NCBI GenBank assembly: GCA_026874595.1
Contig: CM049317.1
Coordinates: forward strand, 41,934,401-41,998,400
Length of the DNA stretch: 64,000 nucleotides
Direction: 5' to 3'
Source: Sipunculus nudus
Lineage: Eukaryota > Annelida > Sipuncula > Golfingiida > Sipunculidae
Every line of letters begins with the position of its first letter. The stretch's first letter is position 1. Shown here in pieces: positions 46,601-58,093 of this stretch. A model generated the notes under the pieces. It was not told where the DNA came from. It saw only the letters and a program-made list of their open reading frames with translations, and made no database searches. The position numbers were made by a program, and so were the translations under genes.

Positions 46601-47552
46601 ATCTCTACCTTCAGCATTTTTTATGATAAGGGAGTAAATATATAATTTTTTTCTGAATATCTCAAAGGAATGAAGTCCTAGTGACCAAAGTTCTGGTATG
46701 GTAGGGGATTTGGGGGACATCTAACTGTATGCCAAATTTTGGGAGCTAAGAGCTGGCCTGGGAAGCTAGGGAGCTGAGCTCTAGCAAACTGCATAACACT
46801 AGCTTAATCTAAACAATACTTTACACAGTGCTTGAAAACTTAAATAAAATCTACAGTTTTTGATAAACTGGTTTCAAATTTCAGATGTTAACAGATGAAA
46901 TGCTTATTAAAACATGCTGTAAAAATGAAAACCACAGCAGTTTCAGGGAAAAAAATGTGCCATGGTCAAATCTGGGCAAAATTTTAGATACTGATTTTAT
47001 ATTTATGCTAATAACTTATAAAATTTGAAAAATTCAGATCTAATTTTGGGTATACAATTAAATCTTGATTAAATATAGTTACATATCTGAAAAAAGTCTC
47101 TAGCTTCAGCAATTCTCAAAATAAGGGAGTAAATATATTTCCTGAATTTTTACGAAGTGCATTATGTTCAGGCCCATAACTTCAAGAATTTAAAAAATAT
47201 TGAACTAATTTCTGGTAGTTACATAGGAAATATATAGAAGAATTAATATAAAAAAATGATCAATATCAGGTCAGTGGTTTTGATATTAACCAGTCTTGAA
47301 GTGTAACAATGGGTTTTTAAGGGAAAATGGAGGTTTTTCCTTAATATCTTGATGGAACGAAGTCCTATTCACCCAATTTTCGGTATGGTAGGAGATTTTG
47401 GGGACATCAAATGGTATGCCGAATTTCAGATTCGTAGGTCCAATGATTTCAAAACGTGCCAGTTTAACGGACGGATGGACAGCTAGACAGACGAACAGAC
47501 GACGGACAAAGGACCACGACTGAGATGACTTATAGTCAGCTGAGCTAAAAAA
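43687..47552 (-). mobile_element. B4: Helentron-like element, family B, with B5 inside
   Basis: Minus-strand element whose 3' end (AACAAGGGACCAACGGGTTA) abuts the 5' end of B3 with no spacer. Its own 5' end is at 47535-47552 (AGTCAGCTGAGCTAAAAAA). The interior resembles B3. A plus-strand element B5 is inserted at 45041-45943. Two homopurine/AT-rich stretches near 44560-44900 hold no genes. Confidence 0.77.
45041..45943 (+). mobile_element. B5: 0.9-kb family-B element nested in B4
   Basis: Starts TTTTTTAGCTCAGCTGACTG and ends GTCAGCTAAGCGTCATGACC then CATGGGTCACTTGT. The 3' hairpin TGACCCATGGGTCA (45925-45938) is a perfect 14-bp palindrome. The interior is two ~310-bp units like those in B1, one with a GTTGCGCCACC remnant at about 45398. 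Opposite orientation to its host B4. Confidence 0.8.
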
Positions 47553-47651
47553 CGATAAAATTTCATTTAAAATCAGAAATGGTAGGTGGCACCATCAAAC
47601 TCATGCAACAAAGAACATCAGTGGTGGTTCCTGAGAAATAAGCAGCTAAGG

Positions 47652-49570
47652 TTTTAGCTCAGCAGACTATAAGTCATCTGAGCTACAGCGGCCGGCCGGC
47701 CGTAAAAAGGGCATGTTTTGAAAACACTGAACCTTCAAATCTGTAACCTACCATACCAAAAATTGGATCACTACGACTTGGTTCCTTTGAGATATTAAGG
47801 AAAAACCTAAATTTTCCACTTAGTATCCTTGTTACACTTCAAGACTGCATAAAATCAAAATCACAGAACTGATTTTGATCAAATTTAATATAACCATTCC
47901 TTTATAATTGTATCCGCCAAAACAGAGTTTTGCGGATACTATGTTTTCAGCTGCACGCCGCCGCCCCGTAGGTGTCCGGAGAACTCCTCCGTAACCGCTG
48001 GGCAGAATTTTACGAAACCCGGGATTATATTCGGGTCACATGCCCGGATTTTGTTTTGACCTCTGACCTTTCCTCTGCACTCTGCGTCCGTTTGTGCGTC
48101 TGTTTCCACACATAAACCCACATATCTCGGGAACCGTTTGACGGATCAGGAAATTTTTTTGCACAAATGTAGCCCTTGGAGAGCTTTTTAACATACACAA
48201 AAAATGGTGGCGCCACCTGCAACCATGTTTGCACAGTGTCCATCTGTTCGTCTACCTTGGGTTAAAATCACTCATATCTCTGCAGTGATTTGACTTATTC
48301 ACCTGAAATTCGGCATGCATATACATCCGGGATAGCTTTTCTGATTTTATGACAGGTGGCACCACCTACATTCACGTTTACGCTGCAGACATCCAAGCTC
48401 ATATCTCGGGAACCTTTTGACCGATTGGGCCAAAATTTTGCATTTGTATAGATATCACATAGCTCTTTATCATACGCAAAACTGGTGGCGCCACCTGCAG
48501 CCATTTTTGCACAGCTCCCGTCTGTTTGTCTGCCATGGGATAAAATCACTCATATCTCTGCAGTGATTTGACTAATTCACCTGAAATTCGGCATGCGTAT
48601 ACATCCTGGATAGCTTTTCTGATTTTATGACAGGTGGCGCCACCTACATTCACGTTTACGCTGCAGACATCCAAGCTCCTATCTCGGGAACCATTTTACC
48701 GATTGGGCCAAAATTTTGCATGTGTATAGTTCTCACATAGCTCTTAATCATACGCAAAACTGGTGGCGCCACCTTCAACCATTTTTGCACAGCGTCCATC
48801 TGTTTGTCTGCCACGGGCTGAAATCACTCAAATATATAGTGGTTTGACTTATCTGCCTTAAATTTTGCATATGTATACAACTTGGATGGCTTTCTGGATT
48901 TTGTGGTAGGTGGCACAACCTACATACACCATTTGGCTGCAGACATCCATGCTAATATGCAACACTTCACTCTATTTCCCCTTGCCACTCAATCCATGCC
49001 TCACTTCACCCGTTCCACTCTGTTTTAGGCGGATACACGTAGTCGCTTGTCGACTACCCGACTACCCGTATTCTAGTTTTCCTATGTACACAAAAGAAAT
49101 TAGGTCAGTATTGTGTAATTTCGAAAAGTTATGCGCTCAAACATAATGTACTTTGTCAAAACTCGGGAAATATATTTACTCACTTAACATGATGATTTTT
49201 AAGCTAGAGAGCATATTTCAAGCATACAAGTATATTAACTTAGTTTTTAATTTTATACGAGAAAAATTCAATCAAAATCATAATTTTAAAAATGAAAAAA
49301 AAAATGAAAAATAAGTACATTAAATTTCAACCACGCACATTTTCTTCCTGTAAGCACCGTTAATTTAATTTTCACAGCTTGTACACATAAAGATTTAATC
49401 TTTCATAATCTGAAATTTGAAACCAATTGATCAAAAACTGCAGATTTTATTAGTTTTCAAGCACCATGTCAAGTATTGTTTACACCCGGCCAGCCCAGAA
49501 CCGTGGTTACAGTGTGCTAGAGCTATCCCTCAGCTCCCCAGGCTGTAATGTAATCTCTTCACTCCTGGCC
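47652..49570 (+). mobile_element. B9: family-B element, 3' end not found
   Basis: Starts TTTTAGCTCAGCAGACTATA at 47652. The interior matches the B2/B3 subtype (CCTACCATACCAAAAATTGG, CTTCAAGACTGC). Interrupted by C2 (47909-49076) and then by the L1-like insertion at 49571-51176. Sequence after 51176 may still belong to it, but no terminal hairpin is visible. Confidence 0.65.
47909..49076 (+). mobile_element. C2: Helentron-like element, family C
   Basis: 5' hairpin from TTGTATCCGCCAAAAC and GTTTTGCGGATAC, a near-perfect 14-bp stem. The interior has GGTGGCGCCACC-type sites at 48207, 48487, 48633 and 48765. The 3' end shows GGCGGATAC, the TAGTCG/CGACTA hairpin, a duplicated GACTACCC, and CTAG at 49073-49076 before a T. 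Its minus-strand frames (48025-48549) mirror those in C1 and C3 and are repeat readings. Confidence 0.82.
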
Positions 49571-51176
49571 AGCTTCCTCTGTCTTTTTTTTTTTTTTTTT
49601 TTTTTAATACCACCAAAAAATACTGTGTTATCCATAAAGAGACTTCTTTGTGATTTCATCTGGAGAGCTAAAAAGCCCAAGGTAAAATACAAAACAGTCA
49701 TTGGAAAAATTGAAAATGGAGGAATAAACATACCTGATGTTGCCTGTAAAATTAAGACACAGAGTAATGTGGGCAAAGCGCCTCATTGAACCTAAAAGTT
49801 CGGTAATCAAGGACATATTAAATTATAAACTAAAGAATATAGGAGGTTTAACATGCATGGGAAGTAATTTTGATGTCGCAGTACTGCCAAATAGGTTGCC
49901 AAACTTTTATAGAAAATGTTTTGAAGACTGGTCGTCTTATGTATCTGTGGAACCCAACAAACCAGATGATGTAATATATCAATGCCTGTGGAACAACAAA
50001 TATATAAAGATTAACTCAAAAGCAGTGTATAATAAACAGTTGCATAGCATGGGTTTATATTATATCCAAGACATGATTGATGAAAAAGGAACCTGGAAGA
50101 CCTGGAATGCCATTAAGCAAGGTCATATTGATGTTAAATTTATAGATTACATGCATTGTATGTCACTGAGACAAGTTATTCCGAAACAGAGGAAAAAATG
50201 TATTCTAAATCATAAGGTTGAAAAAAACTATTCAAATATGGAAACAATCTTAACTATTGGAGGACAAACGACACTGAATAGTCTGAAATCCCGAATGATA
50301 TATGATACACTTGTAGAAAATATATGGGAAAAGCCCACAGCCCAAGAAAGGTGGAATATTATAAACAGTGAGAATAATATTGAAATTAGATGGGAAAATG
50401 CATATCTAGCTATATATAAAATAACTTTAGATACATACCTTAGAGAATTTCAGTATAAGATGTTGCACAATTATATACCTCTGAATGAGCAGCTGTTTAA
50501 ATGGAAGATCTCGATGTTCATTTTGTTTCAATGATCACAAAAATATTGTACATTTATTTTTTGAATGTATGGTCAGTAGGAATTTTTATTTCAAAATAAA
50601 GGCATGGTTGCTGCAATAAAGATTATGAATTATATCTCCCAGCCATATCACTTATGGAAATATTGTATGGTATCATACCAGTTGATGATAAAAACAGGCT
50701 GCAAAATCAGATTCTGTTACTGTATGAATATGTCCTCTACAACCAAAGAGAGGAAAATAGTTCTTCTTTGTTTGCAGTGTTTAAAAGCAGGTTAAGAGAT
50801 ACAGAAGGGGTTGAGAGTTACATTGCAAATAGCAAAGGAATATTTTATAAATATTTAAAGAAATGTGGTAAATTAGTTGATGTTTTGAAAATTTCTGACT
50901 GAGATTTCCTTATATAAGTATTATCATGGCCATGTGTAAATGGTGTCTGTTCTTGTTTAGGCGTTCATGTTGTTTATCTTAATAATATCTTCTGTGTCGG
51001 AACACAGAACCGACCACAGAATATGTTATGTTTGTAAAATTACATGTAACGACACGTCTTTGTATATGTGTGTTGTGTCTTTGTAATTTTCTTGTAATTT
51101 GTATTTGCTGTATTTCTTTGTTTTATGAGAATAAACGTGTAAAAAAAAAAAAAAAAAAAAAAAGCTTCCTCTGTCT
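49571..51176 (+). mobile_element. 5'-truncated L1-like insertion with 14-bp TSD, T-tract at 5' end and A-tract at 3' end
   Basis: AGCTTCCTCTGTCT flanks the element exactly, at 49571-49584 and 51163-51176. The element (49585-51162) begins with about 21 Ts and ends with about 22 As after an AATAAA signal (51130-51135). The 3' A-tract is the normal poly(A) tail; the 5' T-tract is unusual for a truncated insertion. Coding content is the ORF2 C-terminus. The near-perfect duplication suggests a relatively young insertion. Confidence 0.9.
49606..50902 (+). pseudogene. L1-like ORF2 C-terminal region with RVT zinc knuckle
   Basis: Post-RT region of an L1/Tx1-like ORF2. PKNTVLSIKRLLCDFIW and KPKVKYKTVIGKIENGGINI open it (49610-49740). 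A frame change at about 49755 leads into the 49737-50534 frame with HRVMWAKRLI and, near its end, LREFQYKMLHNYIPLNEQL. Another shift near 50510 leads to the knuckle CSFCF...HLFFEC (C-x2-C, H-x4-C; about 50515-50570). The last open stretch (50654-50902) ends in TGA. The layout matches 1454-2698, so the two belong to related families. The RT catalytic domain is missing, so it is non-autonomous as it stands. Confidence 0.83.
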
Positions 51177-51964
51177 ATAGGTGAGCTGGGTGAGGTTGTT
51201 TGCCGTGACTTAAACAGAGAGCCTCTCTCTCTCTCCCCTCCTATCCCATTCTAGTGACAGACCTGTACTATAAACAAGATGAATCTTTTAAAGATGAATC
51301 AATAACCACTGAGACCACCCCCCCCCCCCCCCCCCCAACCCCTTCCACACAAGCAACAAGGAAACATATTGACAATCTGAATATACTAGACCATAGTTGG
51401 TTATATATGGCCGAAGCTGACTGCATGCACGGCCATTGAAAATTAACTATAATTCATTTCAGCTAAGTTGGCGGGTGTAAGTAGTTCCTATATGACACAA
51501 CAGCAGTCCTCTCATGGGGGCACCCTGAGCAAATGGGGTGGGGGACCATCTCTTATCAGCCATATACCAGATATATATACACAATAATTTATTCACAATA
51601 AATGTTCTCCGTCAGAAGTTGCATTTTGAGATGCTCCCCATACTGTGGCAATCCAGGGCTGGAGTGTCCACTGCTAATTAACCATTTAACAGCAATACTA
51701 TTCAAAGGGACAATGCTACTTTATGGAATTCACTCATAGCCTGAAGATTTAAGCATGTTAGTCATTTCATAAGTGAAGGAAAATTGAATGTCTGAATTAA
51801 CCTTTATTTTGTATGACTGTAACACATGCCTCGCCACTCGGATATCCACGAGAAGTGAAGCGTATCAGCCGGTTAATATCCTCACATTTGGATTTATGGA
51901 TCAACCGTCAATCAGTCAACCTGCACCATATTCAGGCAGTACAGGGTGACAGGTCAGCCCCAAT
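51177..51964. other. Unassigned sequence with CT and C tracts
   Basis: A (CT)n run at about 51223-51236 and a C tract at 51318-51337. Possibly the remainder of B9. No gene support. Confidence 0.4.
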
Positions 51965-52359
51965 AGTCGGAACGCTTTCTGAAGATCTCGGACCTTTTAC
52001 ATCTCGGCCCAAACATAAAGTAGTCGGACCACTTAGTACAATCTCGGACCACCCGGTCTACAATCTCGGACCACATTACGTATCATGTCGGACCACTTTA
52101 TCGGACCCATTCAGACCTCGATGGGACTCATAATGTCGTTGTCAAATGTATATGTTCTGTCTTCAAACCATGTTAAAGCTAATAGTTAGAACAAGAAAAA
52201 GCCTTGCTTACTTCACACATAACTATTGTCTCTCTCTCTTTATCATTTTCTCGATCAATAATCATTCGGTACATATATTGTCTTAAACATTATCATACAT
52301 TTATGTAATTCTAAAGTTTATGCATTTGATCGTGTATTAAAGTATTTGAGTGTGTGTGA

Positions 52360-52720
52360 TAAAGAATGGAAGGAAGAAAGGTTGAATGAAAGAAAAATTG
52401 AATGATAGACATATGGAAGAAATGAAAGATCAGATTGAATGAAAGATTTAATGAAAGAAAGAATGAATGAAAGCGACACGGAATGAATGAAAGATTGAAT
52501 GAAAGAAAGTTTGAATGAAAGAAAAGTTTGAATGAGAGAAAGACTAAATGAATGAAAGAATGAATAAAAGAAACATTTAATAATAGACAGATTTAATGAA
52601 AGAAAGATCAGAATATATGAAAGATTGTACGAACGAAAGATTGAACGAATGAACGATTTAATGGAAGATTGAATGAATCAAAGACTGAATGAAAGAAAGA
52701 CTGAATGAAAGAAAGATCAG
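52360..52720. repeat. GAATGAAAGAAAG-type imperfect tandem tract
   Basis: Purine-rich on the plus strand. Irregular mixture of GAAA, GAAT and GATTGAATGAAA units over about 360 bp. Confidence 0.88.
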
Positions 52721-52779
52721 AATGAATGGTACCTGCCCATCCCCAAGCTTAATGATGAGGCGAACTCTCGTAGTTACCC
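52717..52779 (+). repeat. ~63-bp direct repeat, copy 1
   Basis: GAATGAATGGTACCTGCC, CATCCCCAAGCTTAATGATG, AACTCTCGTAGTTACCCGAT recur at 53500-53562 with two or three differences. Confidence 0.85.
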
Positions 52780-53344
52780 GATCACAAAGTGGTCCGAGAT
52801 CCTAGTGGCCCGAACACAAAGTGGTCCGAGATCCTAGTGGCCAGATACAAATGGAGCTGAGATCGTTGGCCCAGTGGTCCGAGATCGTAATGGTCCGATC
52901 TGAAATGGTCAGACTTCGTGTCGGCCAAGATGTAAAAGGTCCGAGACCTCCAGGTACCGGACTGCTCTATGTAAGCAGCAAGCCGATAACATTTTCATGA
53001 GAAACCCCTACAGTCGCTAGTGAACCACAACAGAACACGAAAACTGTTTGTTCATAATCCACGCAATATTCCACTGGTGAGCCCATTTTACAGTGTCCAT
53101 ATTGGTCAGCCGTCAAAGAGGTTTACCTCTTGCTGTTTGAAGTGACACTTGATGAAAGCAGCCCATCAAGGACTAGAAAGCTTATCCCACCAATCAAATA
53201 TGACTTCTCATGTCAGCGAACCTCTGCTGTGGAACACCACCAACGTGAGAGACATTGACAACGTGAGGACAGTGACATCAGACGTTCCAGCCAGACTTCG
53301 GTCAAGCATGGGTGCAATGCAAAACCTTTCCAACCATGGGAAAT

Positions 53345-53408
53345 ATACCATATTCAGGGGCGGATCCAGGATTTTGCAAGGGGGGAGGCTAGTAGATACT
53401 TTGCATAA

Positions 53409-53492
<84 letters not shown>

Positions 53493-53568
53493 TTATCAGA
53501 ATGAATGGTACCTGCCGATCCCCAAGCTTAATGATGAGGCAAACTCTCGTAGTTACCCGATCAGGACA

Positions 53569-53613
<45 letters not shown>

Positions 53614-53678
53614 CGCAGATACTTGCCATAGACATTTATCTTATTATCTAACTATCTATCAATATATATATATATAAA

Positions 53679-53723
<45 letters not shown>

Positions 53724-53740
53724 CAGTGTAAACTTCTGAT
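53345..53740. repeat. CGGATCCAGG element end, long TA palindrome and direct repeat copy 2
   Basis: CAGGGGCGGATCCAGGATTT at 53356 is one end of the MITE family seen at 27903. A TA tract at 53411-53490 is bracketed by GCATAACC and GGTTAT, so the whole block (about 53405-53497) is a long palindrome. The ~63-bp repeat shared with 52717 follows (53500-53562). Two more TA tracts lie at 53573-53611 and about 53690-53720. Open frames across this region are Tyr-Ile repeats. Confidence 0.8.
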
Positions 53741-55660
53741 GTTCAAAAGGTTATAATAAGTGAAACGTTGGATACGTTAAATGAATTTAAGTCACTTTGT
53801 ACCTATAAAAACCATATAATTCTTTGCCATTTTAAAAAACGAAAAAACTGCCCTTTTTCATTCTTGAACTTCAGAATAATGATTTTACAAAAAAAATCAA
53901 CTGCTATTGATGAATGAGAGAAAGAGGTGTTAGATAGCCATTACAATATTAAGTCTCTTGTAAACATGTAGTCTTAATTTCAGTTTAACATTAAATAATT
54001 TGCAAGACAAACTAACAAAACATGACTCCACGGACATGGATATAAAAATACACCTTTTGCATTTTCCCACTTCATATACGATCTGACAATTTGTAAGTTG
54101 TGAATTTGTATAAATGGGTACAGATGTGCAATTTATTATATTTCCGAGACATAGTTTACAACTGGAAACTGATGAACAAAATTGAGACAAAACGTAAACG
54201 CACACAGTGAAGTCAGACAATTCATATCATGTGAATTTTTTGTATTTACAGTTTGTATCGCGATGTTTATATCTATTCATGAGGAATGTGTGTTCACCAA
54301 CTCGATTTTGCATACCCGGTCTGCTTGCCTCTTTCGGGAATTTATATTCAATTAAAGATTCCCCTAAAACCAAAAAAATAAAACGGTCTTTCGATCGCCT
54401 TTTTTTCCACAACAGTTAAGCATCTTTAAAATAAAAATATTATTGTAATCCAGGTAAACTCTAAATTATTTTGGATTTTTTTCTGGGTCTCCTCATAAGT
54501 GTATCTATAACTGATGAGTACAGCTGCTAACAGACGAATCAACCAACTTTGATATTTACGTGATAAACCTTGCTGCGCAGAGGATTCATTTGCTCAGCAA
54601 ATAAAGACTCTTCTTGAGCAAGCAGTAAGAATGGGGAATTCATAGAAAAAGAATAAATGATTTGGAAATAAATGATTTTTTCTATCAATGATTTAAAAAA
54701 TAAAAATAAGACTTGGGTATATTAATAATCTCTTTTTAAGTTGGCGTATAGGTATATGAACATGAGATGTGAGCACAAGTGCCCCAACGATGTAAACATT
54801 TCATTCATTATTTAATCTCAAATAATTGATCAGTCATAAAATAAAGACACAACTGCATATAAACATTAAAGTGCATTAAACATCATTGAAAAAGGCAAAC
54901 AAATAACTCGTCATTGAATATCATTCTCTAACAACTTTATAATATATTACTCACCAGCGTCCATTTTGATCAACTTGTATAGCTTAAATTACTGTTCCAT
55001 ATGTGCTTCTTTAGTCTAGAACTTGCTTTTATACGTTCAAACGTCAGATCTCTTATTTATACGTCTGAAGTATAAAATGCATTATCATTTCCATATTTAT
55101 TTGGTAATTTATACATTTGTAATCGATAATAAATCTTCCATAAAAGAATGCTAAATGTGTAAAACATTGTCAGTTTACTAAAGTTTCTTGTACCGTTTTG
55201 TACATTTTTTCTTTTGAAGAGCGACAAGGACAAATAATTTCAACACAGATTCCCCATTGAGAATTCCAACTGATATATACAGCTAAAATCCCAGTCCCCC
55301 ATACATGTTATTTATGATGAGGCAGTAAAAATATCCACTGCCTATCATGAAAAACAAATGCTATGATGTAAGTGTATTGAGACATTGTTTATTATTTTTT
55401 ATTTGAATGATAATGTATTGACGTTTTGTTAAAAAGAGAAAATGAATTTTATTTCAAGGATAAAGAGAGGTGAAAAAGGCTTGCTTTTTATTTAAACGCT
55501 TAATCATGTTCACAAGCAAGATGTCTAAGCCCAAGGACAGCTGAAGCATTGCATAAGAAATGCTTGAGGGAGCCACTGATGATAGATTCTGTAATCAGAA
55601 TTTTTTAACGTCTATAACCAATGTTGGAAAATGCCCAATTAATTATTTAAAAATACAAAA
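53741..55660. other. Unassigned AT-rich sequence
   Basis: About 1.9 kb with no recognised element ends and no coding support; the frames at 53930-54220 and 54207-54419 overlap on opposite strands and have no family features. Confidence 0.45.
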
Positions 55661-55664
55661 GGAC

Positions 55665-55830
55665 CTAGGGCCACAATGGTCCCTGGCCATATGTTAAACA
55701 GGATAGTGTGGCATCAGTGATGGTGTAGGACGGACGAACAGATTTTGAAGGACAGGTGGACGAAAGGACGGAGGGACTGACAGACGCGGCCCATTTTAGT
55801 AGTCCTCTAACTTAACGGCGGGGGAATAAA
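55665..55830 (-). mobile_element. Candidate fifth short rolling-circle-like element (family E)
   Basis: On the minus strand the sequence opens TTCCCCCGCCGTTAAGTTAG, runs through a GTCCGTCC-type tract (as CGGACGGA/GGACGAA on the plus strand), and closes with a GGGACCATTGTGGCCC imperfect hairpin followed by CTAG (plus strand 55665-55668). Size about 166 bp. The layout resembles families A-D, but the base after CTAG is G, not T, and no inverted subterminal copy was found. Confidence 0.4.
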
Positions 55831-55984
55831 AAGATGCCTGATCCTGGTGTAGACATGCATCTCTCCTAACGATTCCTTTGGTTTTCAACTTTTATGTTTC
55901 AATTAGAAGGGTGATATTTGTATGACGGCAACTGAAATAATGTAATGAAAATCCTCTCTGATAAAAAAATGATAACAATGTTTC

Positions 55985-56052
55985 CACCCTAGAAAGGAGG
56001 GGGGGGGGGGGGCTTCAGCCCCTAAAGCTCCCCCTCTGGATCCACCACTGAT
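55985..56052. repeat. G-tract and CTGGATCCACCACTG end of the CGGATCCAGG family
   Basis: G15-16 tract (55998-56013) followed by CCCCCTCTGGATCCACCACT, the inverse of the MITE end CAGTGGTGGATCCAG. The opposite end was not found. Confidence 0.6.
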
Positions 56053-56251
56053 ATTATAATCCCCATTTTTCATATTAAATTAATGTCATTTCATAATAAA
56101 TAGGCCAAGCCCATTCCTTAAAAATCACAAGTATTAACAAAAATGTGTTAGTGTTGCAGAATACCTCACGTATCAAAAATGCAGTCTGCAGAAATGAAAT
56201 AAATCACCATTCATGGAGCTATAATACTATACCGACATGATGTATACCGTC

Positions 56252-56756
56252 TTAAAGGGGCCCAATCACCTATACAGCATGTTGAGTTAACACGAAAAAT
56301 AGCTTTTTTTTGTTAAAATAAATCTGTACCTGCCAAAATATTGCCCTAAAACCGTTTACTTTCTCCTGTAAACAAATGTCAAAAACAGTGGACCGGGCGC
56401 GATGAAAGGTGTCAACATAAACACAGCGCATGAGGCCGTTTGCATCGTTGAGCCAAAACACGTTTCAATCAGGAGATTCCCGGTCAGATCTGACCATAAA
56501 AATATAATATATGTTTCTGCTGGCTGAAACACAGCGAGTTGCCCCTCTAAAGGCCCCTCTGGACAGGCGGCCTTGTAATTGTTAACAGACTGTGTTTACC
56601 AACACGCAGAGCCATAACATGGTGTTAAACAGCCGTAAGCGAGGAAATGAGACCGTGTGCTGGGATGGTATTGCTCGAACACATTTTTATAAAGCAAAAC
56701 TGAACTGATAGTATTAAAGAATAGCCATAATTAAGCTCTTGATTATGTCCCTTTAA
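56252..56756. mobile_element. 497-bp MITE with TTAA target duplication
   Basis: Inverted tips AGGGGCCCAATCACC (56256 inward) and AGGGACATAATCA (56752 inward, minus strand). TTAA flanks it at 56252-56255 and 56753-56756. TTAA duplications point to a piggyBac- or Kolobok-type source. Its minus-strand frame (56270-56461) is not supported as a gene. Confidence 0.75.
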
Positions 56757-57270
56757 GTTTTAGCCAAAATGTGCATTACAGAGATTAGAATAACCTTTAC
56801 TTCAATATGTACCATTCGAGTATAAATCAGGAACATTTAGCCTATTGCTTGTTGAAATATCATAGGGGTCCTATATAGACCTCCATTTACATGTTTGCAG
56901 TGTTCATTGAATCGTTGTTACAAGTGCAACTGAAGAGGAGGTAAGAGAATCGAAGGTAAGGTGCGGGCTGGGCAGTAGGCCTATAGCGCTCCCATAGTGT
57001 TGAACCCAGGGGCGTCAATATGAGGGGGGGGGGGGCAAGGGGGGCGGACGGCCAATGTAATCATCCCCCGCCCACTTTTCAGAGAATAATATTATAATAT
57101 TGCAAATGAAATATATTAATAAATTGAATTAAAGACTTTGGATCCATTTACTAAAAAATGTTATATCTAAACCTTGCTTTGAATTATAAAAACTTATTTT
57201 CAATTACAATATTATAATTATTTGAAATATGATTAACATAGGTATGTTTATATATATATTTATATATATA

Positions 57271-57326
<56 letters not shown>

Positions 57327-58092
57327 ACTCAGAGACGTTGAAAAAGGTATATGTGTCATCCCCCCCCCCCCCACCCTGGAAGAAAAATTGACTCCACTGG
57401 TTGAACCATTTTAAAATGCCAACGCATGCCCCTTCCCACACGTTAATTATGCAGGCCCGAGTTCCGGCTTTACACGTGATCAAGTTATGGCCCCCTTTTT
57501 TAGCACACGTGGATGTCTGCTCGGCGGGAGGTCAGTAACGTTAGTTCAGTAAGCCTGCAGGGCTTGTCCGTTTATCCTGGTTAATATTTGACGAACCCTC
57601 GATCGATTTGTGGACGCGACTGAACATAAATATCCATTTACCATTGACTTGTCTGTTTTATCTATTCTCATAGAAAATAAAATCCTGAGTTCTGCACATG
57701 TTCTGTATCACAGTACTAAAGCGAATTAAAATATAGGCTACAAATACACATGATATTTTATGATGATTCAGAAATTTTGGAAAGAAAGTCCCAGCCTGGT
57801 AATGCCGGACATGCGAGGGATTATATACAGCGATCAAGGCGGGGGATAGTTTTGGTCGGTGGGCTTTTTTAAAGAAAAGTTTGCAAGTTTAAAATAACAA
57901 AGTCTGTAGTGATTTGTGATGCGTTGCGTTTGTTTGAAAACATGGAGATACTAATCTATAAAACGTCCACTGATTTTACAATAACAACGACCCGCTTGCC
58001 ACGTATGACTCCATTTTTCGTTAAACACATCATTTCCTGGTGTATATTTCAACCACTGAAACCTGATCATCAAATAAAATTAAATATTTAAC
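56757..58092. other. Unassigned sequence with TA, G and C tracts
   Basis: CCAGGGGCGTCAATATGAGG followed by a G12 tract at about 57007-57036 may be another MITE end. (TA)n at 57241-57322. C tract at about 57360-57372. No gene support. Confidence 0.45.
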
Positions 58093-58093
58093 T

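Larger units (their letters stand above)
51965..52960. mobile_element. ~1-kb DNA element with subterminal arrays of TCTCGGACCACT
   Basis: The left end (51968-52135) carries six to seven copies of ATCTCGGACC or TCGGACCACTT. The right end (52785-52960) carries a similar number in inverse orientation (GTGGTCCGAGATC). The outermost blocks match as an inverted pair (AGATCTCGGACCTTTTACAT on the left, ATGTAAAAGGTCCGAGACCT on the right). The middle holds AT-rich sequence and a GAATGAAAGAAAG-rich tract (52360-52720). Exact tips and target duplication are not resolved. No transposase. Confidence 0.62.

Noticed and set aside
49466-49789. 107-codon frame with a phenylalanine run at its centre
   Set aside because: The first half reads flanking B9 sequence and the T-tract. 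Only the part after 49606 is retrotransposon coding, and it is annotated there.
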